From RUG572 sp964386385 (lineage in GTDB: Bacteria > Verrucomicrobiota > Kiritimatiellia > RFP12 > UBA1067): a stretch of DNA of 64,000 bases. The first letter of the stretch is position 1, and each line of letters starts with the position of its first letter. A program made the position numbers and the translations under genes. Location of the stretch: contig CAYLRN010000016.1 of the NCBI GenBank assembly GCA_964386385.1, positions 1-64,000 of the forward strand, given 5' to 3'. The notes beneath the pieces were generated by a model. The model saw only the letters and a program-made list of their open reading frames with translations. It did not search any database and was not told where the DNA came from. Positions 43,257-51,988 of this stretch are shown here, in pieces.

Positions 43257-44479
43257 TGGAACGCCGCAGGGTCGTCGTGACGGGAATGGGCGTCGTCTCG
43301 CCGCTTGGCAACGACGTCGAGACGGCGTTCAAGAGGCTGCGGACGTTCCGCAACTGCGTCCAGACTCCGCCAGAGCTCGCCGAGTTCCGCGGCCTGAACA
43401 CGCGCCTCGCCTGCCGCACGTCCTTCGAGCGCCCCGCCCACTGGACGCGGAAGACGACGCGCACGATGGGCGAGGTTTCCATGTTCGCCCTCGCGGCGAC
43501 TGAACAGGCCATCGCGCAGTCCGGACTTGACGACGCCACCCTTCGGAGCGGCCGCGCCGGCGTCGCCTACGGTTCGTGCTCCGGCTCCATTCCGCCGCTT
43601 CTCGACTTCTACTCCATGCTCAAGACGAAGGAAATCGCCGGCATCACGAGCGGCACGTACATAAAGCTCATGCCGCAGACGACCGCCTGCAACCTCTCCG
43701 TCCATTTCGGCACTCGCGGCCGCCTCGTCCCCACAGGCACCGCCTGCACAAGCGGATCGCTCGCGCTCGGCGCCGCCGCGGAGTTCATCCGCTGGGGCGT
43801 CCAGGACATCATGCTCGCCGGCGGCGGCGAGGAGTTCAGCGTCACCCAGATCGCGGTCTTCGACACCCTCTACGCCACGTCCCTCAAGAACGACGCGCCC
43901 GCCACGACGCCGGCGCCGTACGACGAAGGCCGCGACGGGCTTGTGATCGGCGACGGCGCAGCGACATTCGTTCTGGAGGAGCGCGGACACGCCCTCGCGC
44001 GCGGCGCGAAGATTCTCGCCGAACTCGTCGGCTTCGCCGAGACCACCGACGGCACGCACGTCACAAACCCCAACTCCGAGACGATGGCGGCGGCGATGAC
44101 CTGCGCCCTTGCCGACGCTGGAGTCGACGGCGGCGCGATCGGATACGTAAGCGGACACGGCACCGCCACACGGACCGGCGACGTCGCCGAGACCGCCGCC
44201 ACGACGTCCGCCTTCGGCCGCGCCGTCCCGATCTCGTCCCTCAAGAGCTACGTCGGACACACCCTCGGCGCCTGCGGCGCACTCGAAGCCGCCATGCTCG
44301 TCAAGTCGCTTGAAACCGGATGGTATCCGCCAACTCTCAATCTCGTCCGCCCCGCGTCCGACTGCGCCGACCTTGACTACCTCATGGGCGAAGGACGCGC
44401 CATCGACGCCGAGTACGCGATGTCGAACAACTTCGCCTTCGGCGGCGTCAACACCAGCCTCGTCTTCCGCCGCGGCTGA
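43256..44479 (+). CDS. Beta-ketoacyl synthase, ApeR-like
   Basis: 407 residues. Catalytic Cys ~164 (GTACTSGS), His ~301 (SGHGTATR) and His ~335 (YVGHTLGACG) are present, so it should be an active ketosynthase and not only a chain-length factor. GLNTRLACR, HVTNPNSETM, SLKSYVGHTLGACGALEA and LDYLMGEGRAI follow the pattern of ApeR of aryl polyene clusters. It is the last gene of the four-gene set; a palindromic repeat follows 18 nt downstream. Confidence 0.86.
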   Translation: MERRRVVVTGMGVVSPLGNDVETAFKRLRTFRNCVQTPPELAEFRGLNTRLACRTSFERPAHWTRKTTRTMGEVSMFALAATEQAIAQSGLDDATLRSGRAGVAYGSCSGSIPPLLDFYSMLKTKEIAGITSGTYIKLMPQTTACNLSVHFGTRGRLVPTGTACTSGSLALGAAAEFIRWGVQDIMLAGGGEEFSVTQIAVFDTLYATSLKNDAPATTPAPYDEGRDGLVIGDGAATFVLEERGHALARGAKILAELVGFAETTDGTHVTNPNSETMAAAMTCALADAGVDGGAIGYVSGHGTATRTGDVAETAATTSAFGRAVPISSLKSYVGHTLGACGALEAAMLVKSLETGWYPPTLNLVRPASDCADLDYLMGEGRAIDAEYAMSNNFAFGGVNTSLVFRRG

Positions 44480-44496
44480 AAAGGCGGTTGAAAATC

Positions 44497-44522
44497 GGCG
44501 GGGCGGGACGCCCCGCCCTACC
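44497..44522. repeat. Palindromic repeat element between converging genes
   Basis: A 26-bp element of the GGTAGGG/CCCTACC family with GGCGGGAC-type arms. It lies between the converging ketosynthase (plus) and GH39-like (minus) genes and may act as a terminator for both. Confidence 0.85.
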
Positions 44523-44544
44523 GTCATCCTCCGATTTTCGCGCG

Positions 44545-45930
44545 CTACTTGAGAATGGCGACGAGGAACGAGCGGGGCGGGAGTTCGGAGGGGAAGGCGA
44601 CGGCGGCGTCCGTGCGCGCGGCGTCGGTAATCCGGCATTGCGCGACGGCACGTCCCTGGAAGTCGCAGACGAGCGGGATCGTCCGGTCGGAATCGTTGGC
44701 GAGCATCACCGCGGCGCGGCCGGCGCCGGCCGCGGCGGCGGCCCAGAGGTCTCCGTCGCCCGTCACTGTCGCGCGCACCGCCGTGCCGCACCTGCGCAGT
44801 TCGTTGAACGCGGTGAATGCGTAGTAGGCCTTGTGCGGCGCGTAGGTGAACGGATTGAAGAGAGGGGAGTAGTTGCCAACGCCGCAACGGGCGTCGTAGA
44901 TGCAGGCGACGCGGCAGGGGCCGTTCTGGAGGCCGATCAGCTCCGCCGCCACGCCCGCCGCCTGAAGCGCCGTGCCAAGGTTCTTGTGCGAGACGTACGG
45001 AAGCCATTCGTTGAAGATGCGCTCGCACTTGTCGGCGGTGAAGCCATACTCGTTCAAATGCTCGTCGGCGAAGCGGATCTGGCGCATGGCCTCCTTCGGC
45101 GCCGAGTAGGAGTGGAAGGAGAAGAAGTCGAGCGGCCAGTTGTTCTTCTTCGCCGCCGCGAGGAACTTGTGCGAGCATTCGACGAAGTATTCCATGCGCG
45201 GCGAGGAGTTCGCGGCGGGAATGTGGTCGGAACCGACGCCGGCGTAGAATCCGCAATGCCCGTACCCGCCGATCTTGAGATGCGGGAACTTCGCCTTCAG
45301 ATACGGCGCAACCGTGCCGTAGAGGCGCATGTATTCGCTGAAGGGGCCGCGGAACATTGGATTGCGGTTGTCGTCGGGATGGTTTTCCGGCTCGTTCCAG
45401 ATCTCCCAGTACCTGATGTCGTACTTGAAGCCGTTCCCCCAGCCTTCCGTGTAGTGGCGGATGACCTTTTCGCAGATGCGCCCCCACTTCGCGAAGTCCT
45501 TCGGCGGCTGGACGCGCTCGGGCGGGTAGCCGGCCTCGACGAAGTTCTCGATTGTCACGCCCAGGCGGAAGAAGGGCTCCGCGCCGTTAGCCATAAGGTT
45601 CTTTATAAGCGAATCGGTGAACGCGAAGCGGTAGTTCTTCGGGTCGTTTTCGTCCGCGTCGAAATCGCGGAAGAGATTGGGAATGTCCACGTAGAACCCG
45701 GCGCCAAGCCATCCGCCGACGTCGTGGAGACGCGAATACGGCACTCCCGCCTCCTTCAGGTACTTGAACATCCACGGATTCGCGGGCATCCCGACCATGG
45801 GCGGCTGCCCGACCCCGTTCACCGGCTTGACGGGACCTGCCGCCGCCGTGAAATCCACCTTGACCTCCGCGCCGCCGGCCAGCGCCGCAATCGCCGCCGC
45901 CGCGGCAGTCAGCAAGAACCCATTCGCCAT
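44545..45930 (-). CDS. Secreted GH39-like glycoside hydrolase
   Basis: 461 residues with a signal peptide (GFLLTAAAAAIAALAGG). A (beta/alpha)8-barrel of the GH39 / alpha-L-iduronidase and xylosidase type is suggested by SRLHDVGGW, RYWEIWNEPENHPDD (acid/base Glu ~180) and DFFSFHSYSAPKEA. The second catalytic Glu could be in ERIFNEWLPYVS (Glu of NEW). A C-terminal beta domain follows. It would cut xylose- or uronic-acid-containing polysaccharides outside the cytoplasm. Stand-alone gene; neighbours are unrelated. Confidence 0.78.
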   Translation of the reverse strand: MANGFLLTAAAAAIAALAGGAEVKVDFTAAAGPVKPVNGVGQPPMVGMPANPWMFKYLKEAGVPYSRLHDVGGWLGAGFYVDIPNLFRDFDADENDPKNYRFAFTDSLIKNLMANGAEPFFRLGVTIENFVEAGYPPERVQPPKDFAKWGRICEKVIRHYTEGWGNGFKYDIRYWEIWNEPENHPDDNRNPMFRGPFSEYMRLYGTVAPYLKAKFPHLKIGGYGHCGFYAGVGSDHIPAANSSPRMEYFVECSHKFLAAAKKNNWPLDFFSFHSYSAPKEAMRQIRFADEHLNEYGFTADKCERIFNEWLPYVSHKNLGTALQAAGVAAELIGLQNGPCRVACIYDARCGVGNYSPLFNPFTYAPHKAYYAFTAFNELRRCGTAVRATVTGDGDLWAAAAAGAGRAAVMLANDSDRTIPLVCDFQGRAVAQCRITDAARTDAAVAFPSELPPRSFLVAILK

Positions 45931-46163
45931 CGGAATCCTCCATTTTGCTTTCGGCGGGAGCTAAAGCCCGCCGCCTGACATTCATTGGACAAGTCTACAA
46001 CATCGGCAGGAAGATTGCAATTGGAATGCAGAGGCGGCGTCATCGGGGGGGGGCGCGACGGGGATGGCGAAAGAAAGCGGCATCATCCATCGGGCGGCGC
46101 GACGGGACGTCGCGCCCTACCGAAAAGGCCGTCCACGTGCAGCTCAACCGCTTAATCACTTAA
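45931..46163. repeat. Intergenic repeats: poly-G9, palindromic element and TTAAG array
   Basis: This 233-bp gap holds a poly-G9 tract (46045-46053), a palindromic family member (46096-46121, GGCGCGACG / CGTCGCGCC arms plus CCCTACC) and the start of the TTAAG array (46138-46180) that runs into the last codons of thiC. No promoter or gene recognised. Confidence 0.7.
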
Positions 46164-46180
46164 TCACTTAACGCTTAATC
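46138..46180 (-). repeat. TTAAGTGA array overlapping the thiC stop
   Basis: On the minus strand TTAAGCG-TTAAGTGA-TTAAGTGA-TTAAGCGGTTGAG runs across the stop codon of thiC (46164-46166). The same order of units is present at 40200-40232 on the plus strand. Confidence 0.75.
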
Positions 46181-47462
46181 TTCTGATGCGGCGCGACGTG
46201 CGCACGGCGCAGAACTGCTTTCCGCACATGGAGCAGTGGTCGTCGTCGTGCGCCTCGTCGGCAAACGCTCGCGTCTTGAGCCAGCGCTCGCGGGCGCACG
46301 ACGGATCGAGGCAGAGCGCGAACTGCCGGTCCCAGTCGAAGTCCGCGCGGGCGCGGGCCATCGCGTCGTCGCGGTCCCGCGCCCCGGGAAGGCCGCGCGC
46401 GACGTCGGCGGCGTGTGCGGCGATGCGGTAGGCCATGCAGCCCTGGCGCACCTCCTCGCCGTCCGGCAGCCCAAGATGTTCGGCCGGCGTCACGTAGCAG
46501 AGGAGCGACGCGCCGTGCGTGGCGGCGGCGGTCGCGCCAATGGCGGAGACAATGTGGTCGTAGCCGGGCGCGACGTCCGTGACGACCGGCCCCAGCACGT
46601 AGAAAGGCGCCTTTGCGCATACCCTCTGCTCGCGCTCCATGTTCATCCCGATCTGGTCGAAGGGGACGTGGCCGGGGCCCTCCACCATCACCTGGACGCC
46701 GCGCGCGCGGCAGCGTTCGACAAGTTCGCCCAGCACGTCGAGCTCCGCGAACTGCGCGGCGTCGCTCGCGTCGGCAAGACAGCCCGGACGCAGGCCGTCG
46801 CCGAGCGAGACCGTGACGTCGTGTTCCACGAGGATTTCCATAACCTCGTCCCAGCGTTCGTAGAGCGGATTCTCGCGCCCGTTCTCCAACATCCACTCCG
46901 CCATGATCGCGCCGCCGCGCGACACGATCCCCATGATCCGCTTCATCGCAAGCGGGACGTGCCGGAGGAGGAGTCCCGCATGGAGCGTCATGAAGTCGAC
47001 TCCCTGCTCCGCCTGCGCGCGGATGACGTCCAGAAGGAACGAGGGATCCATCTGCGGAATGTCGCCATCGAGGCGGGAGACGGTCTCGTAGACCGGCACC
47101 GTGCCAAGCGGCTTCGGACTGGCGTCGAGCATCCCCTGCCGAATCGCGTGAAGGTCGTCCGAGCCGACGGAGAGGTCCATCACGAAGTCTGCGCCCGCTG
47201 CAAGGGCGATGCCCAGCTTTTCAAGTTCGTCGCCCTTCCCCGAATGCGTCACGCTCCGCCCCAGGTTGGCGTTGACCTTCGTGCGGAACATCCGCCCCAC
47301 GCCGACCGGGCGGCAGTTTGCGTGGTGGACGTTGAGCGGTATCACCGCCTCGCCCGACGCGACGGCCGCGCACACCGCCGCCTCGTCCACGTTCTCGTCT
47401 TCGGCGACGGCCCTCATGGCCGCCGTCACAATGCCCTTGCGGGCAGCTTCCAGCTGCGTCAT
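46164..47462 (-). CDS. thiC: Phosphomethylpyrimidine synthase
   Basis: 432 residues, the short form of ThiC. NVHHANCRPVGVGRMFRTKVNANLG, MDLSVGSDDLHAIR, GTVPVYETV, MTLHAGLLL and the C-terminal iron-sulfur motif CSMCGKQFC (about 411-419, CxxCxxxxC) are all present. It is a radical-SAM-type enzyme that makes HMP-phosphate from AIR for thiamine. A TPP riboswitch precedes it, so transcription or translation should fall when thiamine diphosphate is plentiful. Confidence 0.96.
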   Translation of the reverse strand: MTQLEAARKGIVTAAMRAVAEDENVDEAAVCAAVASGEAVIPLNVHHANCRPVGVGRMFRTKVNANLGRSVTHSGKGDELEKLGIALAAGADFVMDLSVGSDDLHAIRQGMLDASPKPLGTVPVYETVSRLDGDIPQMDPSFLLDVIRAQAEQGVDFMTLHAGLLLRHVPLAMKRIMGIVSRGGAIMAEWMLENGRENPLYERWDEVMEILVEHDVTVSLGDGLRPGCLADASDAAQFAELDVLGELVERCRARGVQVMVEGPGHVPFDQIGMNMEREQRVCAKAPFYVLGPVVTDVAPGYDHIVSAIGATAAATHGASLLCYVTPAEHLGLPDGEEVRQGCMAYRIAAHAADVARGLPGARDRDDAMARARADFDWDRQFALCLDPSCARERWLKTRAFADEAHDDDHCSMCGKQFCAVRTSRRIRRLSVK

Positions 47463-47472
47463 TTTCTTCTTT

Positions 47473-47549
47473 CCTCCGCAGGAATTACCCTGTTCAGGTT
47501 CGCGGGTATCATCTCAGCCTTGCGGCACCATGCCGCAAAGCACCCCGAT
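47473..47549 (-). promoter_or_regulatory. TPP riboswitch (THI element)
   Basis: On the minus strand the leader holds CGGGGTGC near its 5' end, then GGCTGAGATGATACCC, GCGAACCTGAACAGGGTAAT and CCTGCGGAGGAA: the conserved THI-box core. A variable stem (TTTGCGGCATGGTGCCGCAAGG) lies between. The switch ends in the likely ribosome-binding region of thiC, so control of translation initiation is plausible. Confidence 0.93.
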
Positions 47550-47557
47550 GGGAGGCG

Positions 47558-47566
47558 ATTGTACCA
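47558..47566 (-). promoter_or_regulatory. Extended -10 promoter TGGTACAAT for thiC
   Basis: TGGTACAAT on the minus strand at 47566-47558, placing the transcript start close to the 5' edge of the TPP riboswitch. Confidence 0.6.
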
Positions 47567-47581
47567 AATCGGCGGATGAAG

Positions 47582-48316
47582 TCAATGCGCGCGCTTCGCG
47601 AAGACGAGACACGTGCAGGCGGGCGCGAAGAACGCGCGGCTTTCGCATACAAGCCCGGCCGCCTCCGCCATCGACGTGAATCCGGCGACCGTCGGCGCGG
47701 CGGCGATCGACGCGCGGAGATAGCGGTATGCGCATCTGCTGCCGGCGGCGAACAGCGCGGAGACGACGGCGAGCCAGCGCGAAGTGAACGCACCGAGAAT
47801 GCGCGACTTCGGACGGAAGAGCTCAAGGACCACGAGGCGTCCGCCAGGCTTCAGGACGCGCGCGGCCTCAAGGAGCGCAGCCGCCCTGTCGGGAAAATTC
47901 CTGAACCCGAACGCGCACGTCACGGTGTCGAATTCGCCGTCTCCGAAGCGCAGGGCAAGGGCGTCGCCCTCCTCCAGCCGGATGCGCCACGAAAGCCCGG
48001 CGCGCTCCGCCTTTGCGCGTCCGCGCTCCAGCATCGCCGGCGTGAAATCGACTCCCGTCACAATCGCATGGGGAAACCGGCGGGCGGCCGCGATGGAGAA
48101 GTCCGCCGTGCCCGCCGCCAGGTCGAGGATGCGAGCGAAACCGGACGCCGAAGCGCACTTCGCCAGCCGCCCAAGCGCGCGGCGACGCCATAGCACGTCG
48201 ACGCCGAACGTCATTAGGCGGTTCAGGCGGTCGTAGATTCCCGCGATGCGCGTGAACGTCCCGCGCACGAATTCGCCGCGAACGCCGGAACCGATGCTGT
48301 CACTGCGCGAAGGCAT
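47582..48316 (-). CDS. menG: UbiE/MenG-type methyltransferase
   Basis: 244 residues. FTRIAGIYDRLNRLMTFGVDVLWRRRAL, LDLAAGTADFSIAAAR (SAM binding), VTGVDFTPAMLERGR, FDTVTCAFGFRNFPDRAAALLEAARVLKPGGRLVVLELF are the signatures of demethylmenaquinone / ubiquinone methyltransferases. It should methylate a quinone precursor. The start at 48316 overlaps the end of pilD by 17 nt. Whether the quinone is menaquinone is inferred from the likely lineage. Confidence 0.87.
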   Translation of the reverse strand: MPSRSDSIGSGVRGEFVRGTFTRIAGIYDRLNRLMTFGVDVLWRRRALGRLAKCASASGFARILDLAAGTADFSIAAARRFPHAIVTGVDFTPAMLERGRAKAERAGLSWRIRLEEGDALALRFGDGEFDTVTCAFGFRNFPDRAAALLEAARVLKPGGRLVVLELFRPKSRILGAFTSRWLAVVSALFAAGSRCAYRYLRASIAAAPTVAGFTSMAEAAGLVCESRAFFAPACTCLVFAKRAH

Positions 48317-49172
48317 TGAGTTTCAGGTACCAGCCGAGGACGGGACGTCCCCAGTACATCCACGTCAAGGCTCCGAGCGCGAGGAACGGCCCGTACGGCA
48401 CGGCGGCGTAGCCGCCGAGGCGCGCCTTGCCGCGGACGATCAGCAGAAGGCCGGCGAGCGCGCCGACGAACGAAGAGACGACAATCGTGAAAAGCGCGGC
48501 GGCGGGGCCGAAGAACGCGCCCACGGCGCCCATCAGCTTGACGTCGCCAAATCCCATCGCGTCCTTCTTGAAGGCCTTCGAGAAGACGAACCCGACAGTC
48601 CAGAGAAACGCGAACCCGAACGCCATTCCGCCGAGCGACCAATAGAGCGCCTGAAGTCCGTCGCGCTCCCCCTGGAGTTCCGGGACGAGGAAGCTGAGCG
48701 GAACGCCAAGAAGCATTCCGCCAATCGTCACGCGGTCGGGAATCCACTGGTGGTCGAGGTCGACGAACGAGCCGAGGATCAGGCCCGACGCGACAAGCCA
48801 GCGGACCGGCACGGACCACAGCGACTTCACGCCCATCAGTCCCAGCGCCGGGCTTCCGCCGAGGAAGAACGGCATCCCCCACTGGAGATAGGCAAGCAGA
48901 AAGAGAATGCCGCCCAGCAGCTCCACCACCGCGTATCGCATCGAAATCGGGCCGTGGCAGTTCGCGCAGCGACCGCGCAGGGCGAGCCAGCTGACGACGG
49001 GGACGTTCTGATACCACTTGATCGGGGCGTTGCACGAGGGGCAGTGCGACGGCGGCCATGCGACGGACTCCCCGCGCGGAATGCGCCAGATGCAGACGTT
49101 CATGAAACTCGCCACGCAGCAGCCCATCGCGAACGAGAAGCAGGCGAAGACGATGAAGTAGTACAGTTCCAT
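48300..49172 (-). CDS. pilD: Prepilin peptidase/N-methyltransferase PilD
   Basis: 290 residues. The N-terminal cytoplasmic domain has two CxxC pairs (HCPSCNAPI and RCANCHGPIS). The A24 peptidase aspartates lie in VDLDHQWIPDRVTI and GFGDVKLMGAVGAFFG. It processes and methylates type IV pilins or type II pseudopilins, distinct from the TadV at 4468-5022, so the cell likely has a second pilus or secretion system elsewhere. It lies 2 nt after polA. Confidence 0.93.
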   Translation of the reverse strand: MELYYFIVFACFSFAMGCCVASFMNVCIWRIPRGESVAWPPSHCPSCNAPIKWYQNVPVVSWLALRGRCANCHGPISMRYAVVELLGGILFLLAYLQWGMPFFLGGSPALGLMGVKSLWSVPVRWLVASGLILGSFVDLDHQWIPDRVTIGGMLLGVPLSFLVPELQGERDGLQALYWSLGGMAFGFAFLWTVGFVFSKAFKKDAMGFGDVKLMGAVGAFFGPAAALFTIVVSSFVGALAGLLLIVRGKARLGGYAAVPYGPFLALGALTWMYWGRPVLGWYLKLNAFAQ

Positions 49173-49174
49173 CT

Positions 49175-51988
49175 TCAGTGCGCCTCCAGCCAGTTGCGTC
49201 CGACGCCCACGGAGACCTCAAGCGGGACGCCAAGGTCCATCGCGCCCTCCATCTCGCGCCGGGCGATTTCACTGACGCGGTCCACTTCGTCGAGCGGCGC
49301 GTCGAAGAGAAGTTCGTCGTGTATCTGCAGCACCATCTGCGTCTTCAGCCCATCCGCCTTGAGGGCGCGGTGGACTTTCACCATTGCAAGCTTTATCAGG
49401 TCTGCCGCAGTCCCCTGGATGGGGGTGTTGATCGCGTCGCGCTCCGCGCCCTGCCGCGCAGTGGCGTTGCGGGAGTTGATGTCGCGCAGAAAGCGGCGGC
49501 GGCCAAGCGCCGTGACGGCGTAACCGGTCTCGCGCGCCTTCGCCACCGCGTCGTCCATGAACGCGCGGACCTTCGGATAGAGGCGGAAGTAGGATTCGAT
49601 CAGGTCCGCCGCCTCCTTGCGCGAACAGTGCAGACGCTGCGAAAGCCCGAACGCGGAAATGCCGTAGATGATTCCAAAGTTCACCATCTTGCAGCGCGAG
49701 CGCATGTCGTCGTCCACCTTATCCGGCTCGACGCCGTAGACGCGCGCGGCCGTCTGGCGATGTATGTCCGCGCCGCTTGCGAACGCGCCTAGCATCGTCT
49801 CGTCTCCGCTCATCGCGGCCATCAGACGAAGCTCGATCTGCGAGTAGTCGGCGGAAATCAGACGGAAGCCGTCGTTGCGGGCGACGATTGCGGCGCGGAT
49901 GTTCTTGCCGCGCTCCGAGCGGACGGGTATGTTCTGCAGGTTCGGCTCGGAGGAGGAGAGCCGCCCGGTCTCCGTGAGCGCCTGCGCGAACGTGGTGTGC
50001 ACGCGGCCGTCGGACGGGTCGATGCAGTGCGGAAGCTTGTCGACGTACGTGGACTTCAACTTCGTGCAGGTGCGATAGTCGAGAATGCGGCGCACGACCG
50101 GATGCGCGTCAAGAAGCCTGACAAGCGTCTTCTCGCCGGTGGAGAAGCGTCCGAACTGCGTCCGCTCTATCCCCTCGGTGGGAAGTCCCAGCCTGTCGAA
50201 CAGGAATTCGCTCAGCTGCTTCGTCGAGTCGAGGTTCAGATGCCCGCCGGCGTACGCCTGTATCTCGTTGGCATAGCCGTCTATCTCGCGCTGGAGCGAG
50301 ATGCCGAACGACTTGAGCGCGTCGACGTCCACGCGGACTCCCGCCTTCTCCATTTCAGAGAGAATCGGCACGAGCGGCTCCTCGCTTTCCTCCAGGGCGC
50401 GCGGCGCGACGGCCATCGCCCTGGGGCGCAGGACGGTCTCCAGCTGCAGCGTGACGTCCGCGTCCTCCGCCGCGTAGTCGCACACGTCCTCCGGACGGAC
50501 GTCGCCCATGGTGGCCTGCGGCACTCCGCGTCTCTTCTCGCCTACGACGTCGTCGTAGGCGATGGGGGAGTACCCCAGGCACTCGCGCGCCATGACGTCC
50601 ATCCCATGGCGGGACGCGGCGTCCATGACGTAGTGCGCCAGCATCGTGTCGTGGACCGTCGAACCAAAAACTATCCCATAGCGGGAAAGGACGGTGACGT
50701 CGTACTTCGCGTTCTGCGCGACGAGCGTCTTCTTCGGGTCGGCGAACGCCTTGGCGAATATCGCGACGCGCGCGCGCGGGTCGCCGACGCCGCGGCCGAC
50801 GTCGCCGGGCGCGACGGGGGAGAGGGCGTCGAAGTCGAAGAGGCTGTGCTGGACGGCCGCGCCCTCCTTCGGCACGGTGACGTACCACGCCTTGCCGGGG
50901 GCGAGCGCGAAGGACATTCCGACGAGCTCGACCGTGCGCGCGTCGACGCCCGTCGTCTCGGTGTCGAACGCGAACATCGGCGCCGCCTCCAGGAGACGCG
51001 CAAGGTCTCTTGCGTCCTCGTCCGTCTTCACGAGCCTGTAGTCGTGCGGGACGTCGGCAAGCCTCTTCAGAGAGGACGTCCGGGCGCTGCGCACGGCGGC
51101 GGCCGTTTCGTCCATGGACGAGCCGAGGCGCTTCGCGAAGCGCGTGAGCTCGTACTTCGCGCAGACCTCCGCAAGTTTTTCGGAGTTCGCGGGGACGCGC
51201 CTAAAGGAAAGGACGTCCATGCCTTCCAGCGGCACGTCCGTGCGGATCGTCGCGAGGAACTTGGACATCCGCGCGTTGTCGGCGTCCTGCGCGACTTTTT
51301 CGGCAAGGCGTCCCTTTAGTTCGGCGGCGTGCTCAAGGACGTTCTCGACACTGCCGTACTGCGCGAGGAGGGACGCGGCGGTCTTCTCGCCGATTCCGCG
51401 GACGCCGGGAATGTTGTCCGACGAATCGCCGGCGAGCGCCAGCCAGTCAACCATCTGCGACGGGGCCATCAGCCCCCAGTGCTCCTTGACCTTGTCGACG
51501 TCGTAGACGGTGGCGGCCTCCTTGCCGTGCCCTGGCCGGTAGAGGCGGATATGCGGGGAGACGAGCTGCGCGGCGTCCTTGTCCGGGGTCGCAAGGTACA
51601 CGTCGAACCCCGCGTTCGCCGCCTTGGCGGCGATCGTGCCCATCACGTCGTCCGCCTCGTATCCCTCCTTGCTTATCACTGGTATGTTGAGCGCGGCGGC
51701 CAGTTCGAGCGCGTAGGGAATGTTCGCGGCGAGGTCTTCGGGAATCTTCTCGCGCTGCGCCTTGTAGTCGGGATACGCCTTGTGGCGGAACGTCGGCCCC
51801 GAGGCGTCCATCGCAAAGACGACGTACTGCGGCTTCCATTCGTCGATGATGGCGGTGACGCCGTTCGCGAATCCGAAGAGGGCGGACGTGTTGAGACCGG
51901 TGGACGTTATGCGCGGGTTGCGCAAGAAGACGAAATGCCCCTTGTAGAGATAGGGCATCATGTCGATGATGAAGAACTTCTCCGCCAT
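49175..51988 (-). CDS. polA: DNA polymerase I
   Basis: 937 residues with all three domains. 5' nuclease: FFIIDMMPYLYKGHFVFL, AMDASGPTFRHKAYPDYKAQR, DKDAAQLV, GDSSDNIPGVRGIGEKTA. 3'-5' exonuclease: FAFDTETTGVDA, LVAQNAKYDV, DYAAEDADVT, with acidic residues present, so proofreading seems intact. Polymerase: LTETGRLSSSEPNLQNIPVR, LISADYSQIELRLMA, RCKMVNFGIIYGISAFGLSQ, LQIHDELLFD. The ATG at 51988 overlaps the aroA stop (ATGA). Confidence 0.96.
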   Translation of the reverse strand: MAEKFFIIDMMPYLYKGHFVFLRNPRITSTGLNTSALFGFANGVTAIIDEWKPQYVVFAMDASGPTFRHKAYPDYKAQREKIPEDLAANIPYALELAAALNIPVISKEGYEADDVMGTIAAKAANAGFDVYLATPDKDAAQLVSPHIRLYRPGHGKEAATVYDVDKVKEHWGLMAPSQMVDWLALAGDSSDNIPGVRGIGEKTAASLLAQYGSVENVLEHAAELKGRLAEKVAQDADNARMSKFLATIRTDVPLEGMDVLSFRRVPANSEKLAEVCAKYELTRFAKRLGSSMDETAAAVRSARTSSLKRLADVPHDYRLVKTDEDARDLARLLEAAPMFAFDTETTGVDARTVELVGMSFALAPGKAWYVTVPKEGAAVQHSLFDFDALSPVAPGDVGRGVGDPRARVAIFAKAFADPKKTLVAQNAKYDVTVLSRYGIVFGSTVHDTMLAHYVMDAASRHGMDVMARECLGYSPIAYDDVVGEKRRGVPQATMGDVRPEDVCDYAAEDADVTLQLETVLRPRAMAVAPRALEESEEPLVPILSEMEKAGVRVDVDALKSFGISLQREIDGYANEIQAYAGGHLNLDSTKQLSEFLFDRLGLPTEGIERTQFGRFSTGEKTLVRLLDAHPVVRRILDYRTCTKLKSTYVDKLPHCIDPSDGRVHTTFAQALTETGRLSSSEPNLQNIPVRSERGKNIRAAIVARNDGFRLISADYSQIELRLMAAMSGDETMLGAFASGADIHRQTAARVYGVEPDKVDDDMRSRCKMVNFGIIYGISAFGLSQRLHCSRKEAADLIESYFRLYPKVRAFMDDAVAKARETGYAVTALGRRRFLRDINSRNATARQGAERDAINTPIQGTAADLIKLAMVKVHRALKADGLKTQMVLQIHDELLFDAPLDEVDRVSEIARREMEGAMDLGVPLEVSVGVGRNWLEAH

